Part shown: piece by piece, positions 58,414 to 64,000 of the stretch
Numbering within the stretch: position 1 is the first letter of the stretch
Layout of the letters: each line of letters opens with the position of its first letter
From: JABDGM01 sp046349975
GTDB lineage: Bacteria > Planctomycetota > Planctomycetia > Pirellulales > Lacipirellulaceae
Direction: 5' to 3'
NCBI GenBank assembly: GCA_046349975.1
Contig: JAXMBH010000020.1
Location: forward strand, 1 to 64,000
Length of the DNA: 64,000 nucleotides
Program-made: the position numbers and the translations under genes
The notes under the pieces: generated by a model
What the model was told of the DNA's origin: nothing
The model's input: only the letters and a program-made list of their open reading frames with translations
Database searches by the model: none

Positions 58414-59907
58414 TTAGAAGGCCGCCTCGACCTGCAGACCCGGGCCCAAGAAGCCCACCGACTCGAGCGCGGCGTTCTGCGCCAGCACGTCGCTCCGCCA
58501 GTTCTGGATTTCAAACACGGCTCGGGCGTTGAAGTCGAAGTTCCCGAAACGGCGGCCGGCTTCGACGCCCGCGTACAGCTCGGTTACAAGCAGGTTGTCA
58601 TCGTGCACGCCGCGATCGATGAAGAGGCTGTCTTCATCGCCACCCCAGTCGCCGCCCAGGAGCGATAGCCGGCCGCCGTACGCCCAACCGATATAGCCGC
58701 CGCTGGAAAAGGTGTGGCATTTCGTGAGGCCGTCGGCTGCCATCGTGAGACCGATCATATCGCTATACGACTTCAAATCTGCCGTATCGCGAAGTTCCAA
58801 ATTGGCGAGGCGAATGCCGGCCGCCAACGCTACTTCCGAGCGTTTGCCGCCGATATAGTGCACGGCTTCAAGATCGAGCACATCGAACTCGAACCGCACC
58901 GAGCCGTCGCCGAGCACGTTCGTATTTCGGCCGTAGTGCCAATAGCGAATGCGCCCGCTGGCTGGGCCGACATTCTGCACCCCCAGGACAAATCGCGGCG
59001 AGAACTCATACGTTTCCGACAACTTACCGACGACGTCTTCGGAAACCCGCGTCCGCATGAACATGAAGTCGACGTCGGCATAAAAGCACATCTGCTGCGA
59101 GTTCGTGTTTTGCATTTCGCAACTGGAATTGCCATAGCCATCCTGGCAGCCGTCGCATTGCGGAAATGGCATTGGCCCACCGCCGTACGGCGGCATCATG
59201 CCAGGGCCGCATTGCGTCGGATCGCAAAATTGCGGATCGCAGCCTGGGCCATACAGGCCCTCTGGCATGCCCGGTCCTGGGTAAGCGCCGAACTGACCGC
59301 GGTGGCCAAGCATTTCGAGCTGCGGCGTGCCGCCGGACATCGGCACGTCCTCCGGCAGCAGTTGCACCGTGGAGTCATCGTCGTCGACATACTGCGTCTG
59401 CTCGACCCCGTAGCGTCGCATCGGGCGACGCGGCAGACTGGCGCGAGCGGGCATCATGGTGTCGGGATCGCCGCCCATTTGGCCGATCATCGGGTACAAC
59501 GTCTCGCGCGGCAGATCCAGTTGGGTAGCTAGCAGCGTTGGACCAGTGTCACTCCGAACTGCGACGATTTGCCCGACGTGTGCAGCCAGGTTCACGCCCG
59601 GCACTGGTTCCACGTAACGCTGTACGGTGCCCGTTTGATCGGTGAGCGCATAAGGCGGAGCGCCCTCGGTTTGATCTGGGTTTTCAATGAGTCTCGCGAG
59701 CGGGGCTCGTCGCCCGGCCGGAGGTTGCTCGCCGCCATTTCCCATTCCAGGTGCAGCCGCGGCACCGGCCATCGGCGACAGTTGGCGAGGTTGGCTGGCT
59801 TGCCATTGGTTCGCTTGCGCGAATAGGCCGTCGGCACAGCCGCATACGGCTAGACCGAATAGTATCGAAGCACAACGACGCAACCACAATGCGTTCGCGT
59901 TCGACAT
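58414..59907 (-). CDS. BBP7-like outer-membrane beta-barrel protein
   Basis: A 497-residue protein; ATG 59907 has AGGAA upstream. Signal peptide with possible lipobox (ILFGLAVCGCADGLFAQ). Residues 60-180 contain a beta-rich SH3-like piece (PVPGVNLAAHVGQIVAVRSD). A Gly/Pro/Met-rich, Cys-containing linker (PGMPEGLYGPGCDPQFCDPT) follows. From FYADVDFMFMRTRVSEDVVG onward the sequence has alternating hydrophobic strands, for example RFEFDVLDLEAVHYIG and TELYAGVEAGRRFGNFDF, and it ends on Phe, as expected of a beta-barrel. The arrangement matches planctomycete BBP7 family proteins. A porin or structural role is inferred. Confidence 0.8.
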   Translation of the reverse strand: MSNANALWLRRCASILFGLAVCGCADGLFAQANQWQASQPRQLSPMAGAAAAPGMGNGGEQPPAGRRAPLARLIENPDQTEGAPPYALTDQTGTVQRYVEPVPGVNLAAHVGQIVAVRSDTGPTLLATQLDLPRETLYPMIGQMGGDPDTMMPARASLPRRPMRRYGVEQTQYVDDDDSTVQLLPEDVPMSGGTPQLEMLGHRGQFGAYPGPGMPEGLYGPGCDPQFCDPTQCGPGMMPPYGGGPMPFPQCDGCQDGYGNSSCEMQNTNSQQMCFYADVDFMFMRTRVSEDVVGKLSETYEFSPRFVLGVQNVGPASGRIRYWHYGRNTNVLGDGSVRFEFDVLDLEAVHYIGGKRSEVALAAGIRLANLELRDTADLKSYSDMIGLTMAADGLTKCHTFSSGGYIGWAYGGRLSLLGGDWGGDEDSLFIDRGVHDDNLLVTELYAGVEAGRRFGNFDFNARAVFEIQNWRSDVLAQNAALESVGFLGPGLQVEAAF

Positions 59908-60202
59908 GGCGTGTTCCTGTCGATCACATCGCGGCGAGGCCGGCAATTTCTCGGCGTTAGTCATCGCCCGCGAAACGAGCGAACATGCAAACGATTCAAC
60001 GCCGGAGCAGTCCCGCCGCAATCAGAAAAGATGGCGAAAAAGTAGATAAGCGGGAGGGTTTTAGCAAAACGCGGCCGCCCGAGGCAAGGCGACTCGGCTG
60101 GAACTCAAGAGAACTTGAGCGATTTCTAAATATTTGGGAGGTGCGCAGCGCGAACTCGCTGGCACTGCTACCGACCCATTAGAATCCGCAACTTCGGCAC
60201 TG
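59908..60202. other. Spacer with CTCAAG-CTTGAG palindrome
   Basis: About 295 bases between the two minus-strand genes. CTCAAG-agaa-CTTGAG at 60104-60119 is a perfect 6-bp inverted repeat. It could terminate the upstream gene or be an operator of the BBP7-like gene. No coding frame seen. Confidence 0.4.
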
Positions 60203-60721
60203 CTACTGCTGCCCAGCTTGCTTCTTTTGCCTATGCTGGGGCTGCGGGAAGTAGTGCCCCATGTAATTGAAAACGGTCTGGTGCCCGGTCGGATACTGAT
60301 CCTTAGCACCTTCGGGATTGGACGTTGGCTGGGCCGCGATCGCTTGCAAGCGCCGCGCGTTCTGGAGGTTCTGCCGCTCCAATTGCTCGTTGGTCTGCTG
60401 TTGCTGCAACTGCGGTCGTACCAGCGTGCTGTAATTGAACTGATTTGTGCCGTTCAAATCGACACGGAACAAGTTCAAATACGGACTCACCGGTTCTTGT
60501 GGGGTGTACGCAGCAAAAGGCTTGCTGCGCAATGAACCGCCACTTCCGTACAGCCCGCCGACGCGTGTGCTGTTCATGCCGGAAGCATAATTATTCCGCG
60601 ACAACGAGTTCGGCCGATTGAGCGTCGTTCCCAAGCCGGCGCTCGATTGGCCCCACACCGTGCTGGCCGCGAATATCCCGATGACGCTCGCTGAGGCGAG
60701 CAAAGTTCTCAGTGCCAACAT
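60203..60721 (-). CDS. Secreted protein of an unrecognised planctomycete family, copy 2
   Basis: A 172-residue protein; ATG 60721 has GAGGAG seven bases upstream. The signal peptide (LALRTLLASASVIGIFAASTVWG) is followed by a Ser/Asn/Gly-rich region. The C-terminal blocks SKPFAAYTPQEPVSPYLNLF, RVDLNGTNQFNYSTLVRPQL, QQQQTNEQLERQNLQNARR and YPTGHQTVFNYMGHYFP match copy 1 (54589-55179) almost residue for residue over about 95 positions. The variable N-terminal half is not conserved. Function unknown. It is divergent from the MrfA-like helicase gene. Confidence 0.78.
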   Translation of the reverse strand: MLALRTLLASASVIGIFAASTVWGQSSAGLGTTLNRPNSLSRNNYASGMNSTRVGGLYGSGGSLRSKPFAAYTPQEPVSPYLNLFRVDLNGTNQFNYSTLVRPQLQQQQTNEQLERQNLQNARRLQAIAAQPTSNPEGAKDQYPTGHQTVFNYMGHYFPQPQHRQKKQAGQQ

Positions 60722-60979
60722 CGGCGGGCTCCTCTCATTTGGCAGGGGTAAGTTCCGCATCCCCCAGCCAGTTACACGGCACTTGCTGTACCTGAATTCT
60801 AGAATCGACCAGAAAACCCGGCAACAAAACGACATACCGTCAGAAACCCGCGGGGCAATGCTTAAGCTTACGCGGCCGAGGCCTGACAGGTTCACGACAT
60901 TGCCGCAGCCCGATATTCGGCAAACTCGCCGCGACGGTCGCCGGTCGCCTCTCTTGCCGCAGTGGAGTTGCCGCCGTTA

Positions 60980-60999
60980 TAGTAAACGCCTGTTTACTA
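60980..60999 (+). promoter_or_regulatory. Candidate SOS-type operator before the MrfA-like gene
   Basis: TAGTAAAC-gcct-GTTTACTA is a perfect 8-bp inverted repeat with a 4-base centre, 43 bases before the helicase start codon. The AAAC-N4-GTTT core has the same spacing as the GAAC-N4-GTTC LexA boxes of Gram-positive bacteria. TTGCCG at 60969 could be a -35 box overlapping it. Operator function is inferred. Confidence 0.5.
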
Positions 61000-61042
61000 C
61001 AAATGATGCCGCGGCCAGTCCACGCCCGGCAGGGAGGCCAGC

Positions 61043-63475
<2,433 letters not shown>

Positions 63476-63608
63476 TTCGTGTCTCGTAGTGGCAGTCTCT
63501 CCGACATTGAATGCAAACAGCCAGGTCGGCCGCTGCGCACGTTGTGGATCATCGTGGTCCGACGGTGGTTTAATGCGCTGAATTTCTCGTTGCCAAGGTT
63601 GGCGAGCG

Positions 63609-64000
63609 ATGAGCCACGATACGCTACGTGCCCGCTTAGAAGCGCTGAACCGCGGTCCGCTGCCATCGCCGCCGCGCGAACGCCCTCCGGCCAACCCGCC
63701 GGTTAGGCCAGTTGCTGAGAACGTGCTCGTCGCCGCGCTGCGCACACTTCGCCCCAACTCGGGCGAGCAACCTTCGCAATTAAAACAACAGCCTCCAAAT
63801 GGTTCAGCCCCGATAGCCGGGCTTCTGCGCAGCGGCAGCTGCGTAGAAACGCCCTTCGGCCAGCATTGGCAAATCACGGTGCCGATCGACCGGCTTTGGC
63901 AGGATGGCGCCAAACTTGTCGCCGCCCGGCAGGAATTCCTGCGGCAACAACTCGCCGCCGCCACCGCCGCGGTTGAACCGTCGCTCGTGCTGCACCCGGA
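63609..64000 (+). CDS. mrfB: MrfB-like RNase-H-fold exonuclease, 3' truncated
   Basis: The frame opens at ATG 63609 and stays open for 130 codons to the window edge. It begins MSHDTLRARLEALNRGPLPS, followed by a Pro-rich part, and then GSCVETPFGQHWQITVPIDR, which matches the start of YprB/MrfB-type proteins (VETPYG-x-x-x followed by P-x-x-x-L). In Bacillus, MrfA helicase and MrfB nuclease act together in mitomycin-lesion repair. The gap to the helicase gene is 133 bases, on the same strand. The catalytic DEDD residues lie beyond the window, so the call rests on the N-terminus and the neighbour. Confidence 0.65.
   Translation, partial: MSHDTLRARLEALNRGPLPSPPRERPPANPPVRPVAENVLVAALRTLRPNSGEQPSQLKQQPPNGSAPIAGLLRSGSCVETPFGQHWQITVPIDRLWQDGAKLVAARQEFLRQQLAAATAAVEPSLVLHP

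Overview
The window looks like a chromosomal segment of a planctomycete, most likely of the order Pirellulales. The reasons are a DUF1549 protein with CxxCH followed by a Tat-exported DUF1501 protein, a DUF1559 pilin-like protein, a DUF1570 protein, secreted proteins ending in dockerin plus PEP-CTERM segments, a BBP7-like outer-membrane protein and many short GC-rich palindromic repeats. GC content is high (roughly 58-60 percent by eye). No tRNA, rRNA, CRISPR array, transposase or phage gene was seen.

Layout. 0-9.9 kb: an RmlD-like protein cut by the window edge, a PQQ-type beta-propeller, a short GT2 glycosyltransferase, hisI, a RidA-like protein, a 32-aa membrane peptide, a thioredoxin-trypsin fusion, metG, a VapBC-type toxin-antitoxin pair and a DUF2237 protein. 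10-20 kb: the DUF1549/DUF1501 pair, MgtC-like, several secreted planctomycete proteins (DUF1570, TPR), ychF and a 29-aa basic peptide. 20-32 kb: a penicillin-acylase-family hydrolase, a PLP decarboxylase, a 45-aa basic peptide, an HETGH membrane protein, a lipoprotein directly followed by lnt, an ABC-F ATPase and two exported dockerin/PEP-CTERM proteins. 32.4-44.4 kb: a long minus-strand respiratory block. It reads, in transcription order, LPLAT, MBL hydrolase (frameshifted), XoxF-type PQQ alcohol dehydrogenase (frameshifted twice), XoxJ-like binding protein, cytochrome c, caa3 oxidase subunits II, I and III, a small membrane protein, CtaG, cytochrome c lipoprotein and DUF1559 protein, with several 4-nt start/stop overlaps. 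44.5-47.5 kb: a ydaO-type (c-di-AMP) riboswitch in front of an APC permease with a USP-like tail. 47.5-53.5 kb: a signalling cluster of a FixL-like two-PAS kinase, two FixJ-like regulators, two stand-alone receivers and an HPt protein. 53.6-60.7 kb: a Tat-exported TIM-barrel protein, TadE/TadG-like proteins, a BBP7-like protein and two paralogous secreted proteins of an unrecognised family. 61-64 kb: an MrfA-like helicase and the start of its MrfB-like partner.

How the genes fit together. The clearest functional unit is the respiratory block: alcohol oxidation in the periplasm (XoxF/XoxJ) would pass electrons through a lipoprotein cytochrome c to a caa3-type oxidase encoded in the same run. 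The dehydrogenase and the upstream MBL gene carry three single-base indels inside 1.5 kb, so the unit is either decaying or affected by a local sequence error. The riboswitch-permease pair points to c-di-AMP control of potassium or amino-acid uptake. The lipoprotein-lnt and mrfA-mrfB pairs make sense as functional neighbours. Recurrent short repeats occur between genes and also in frame inside three genes.
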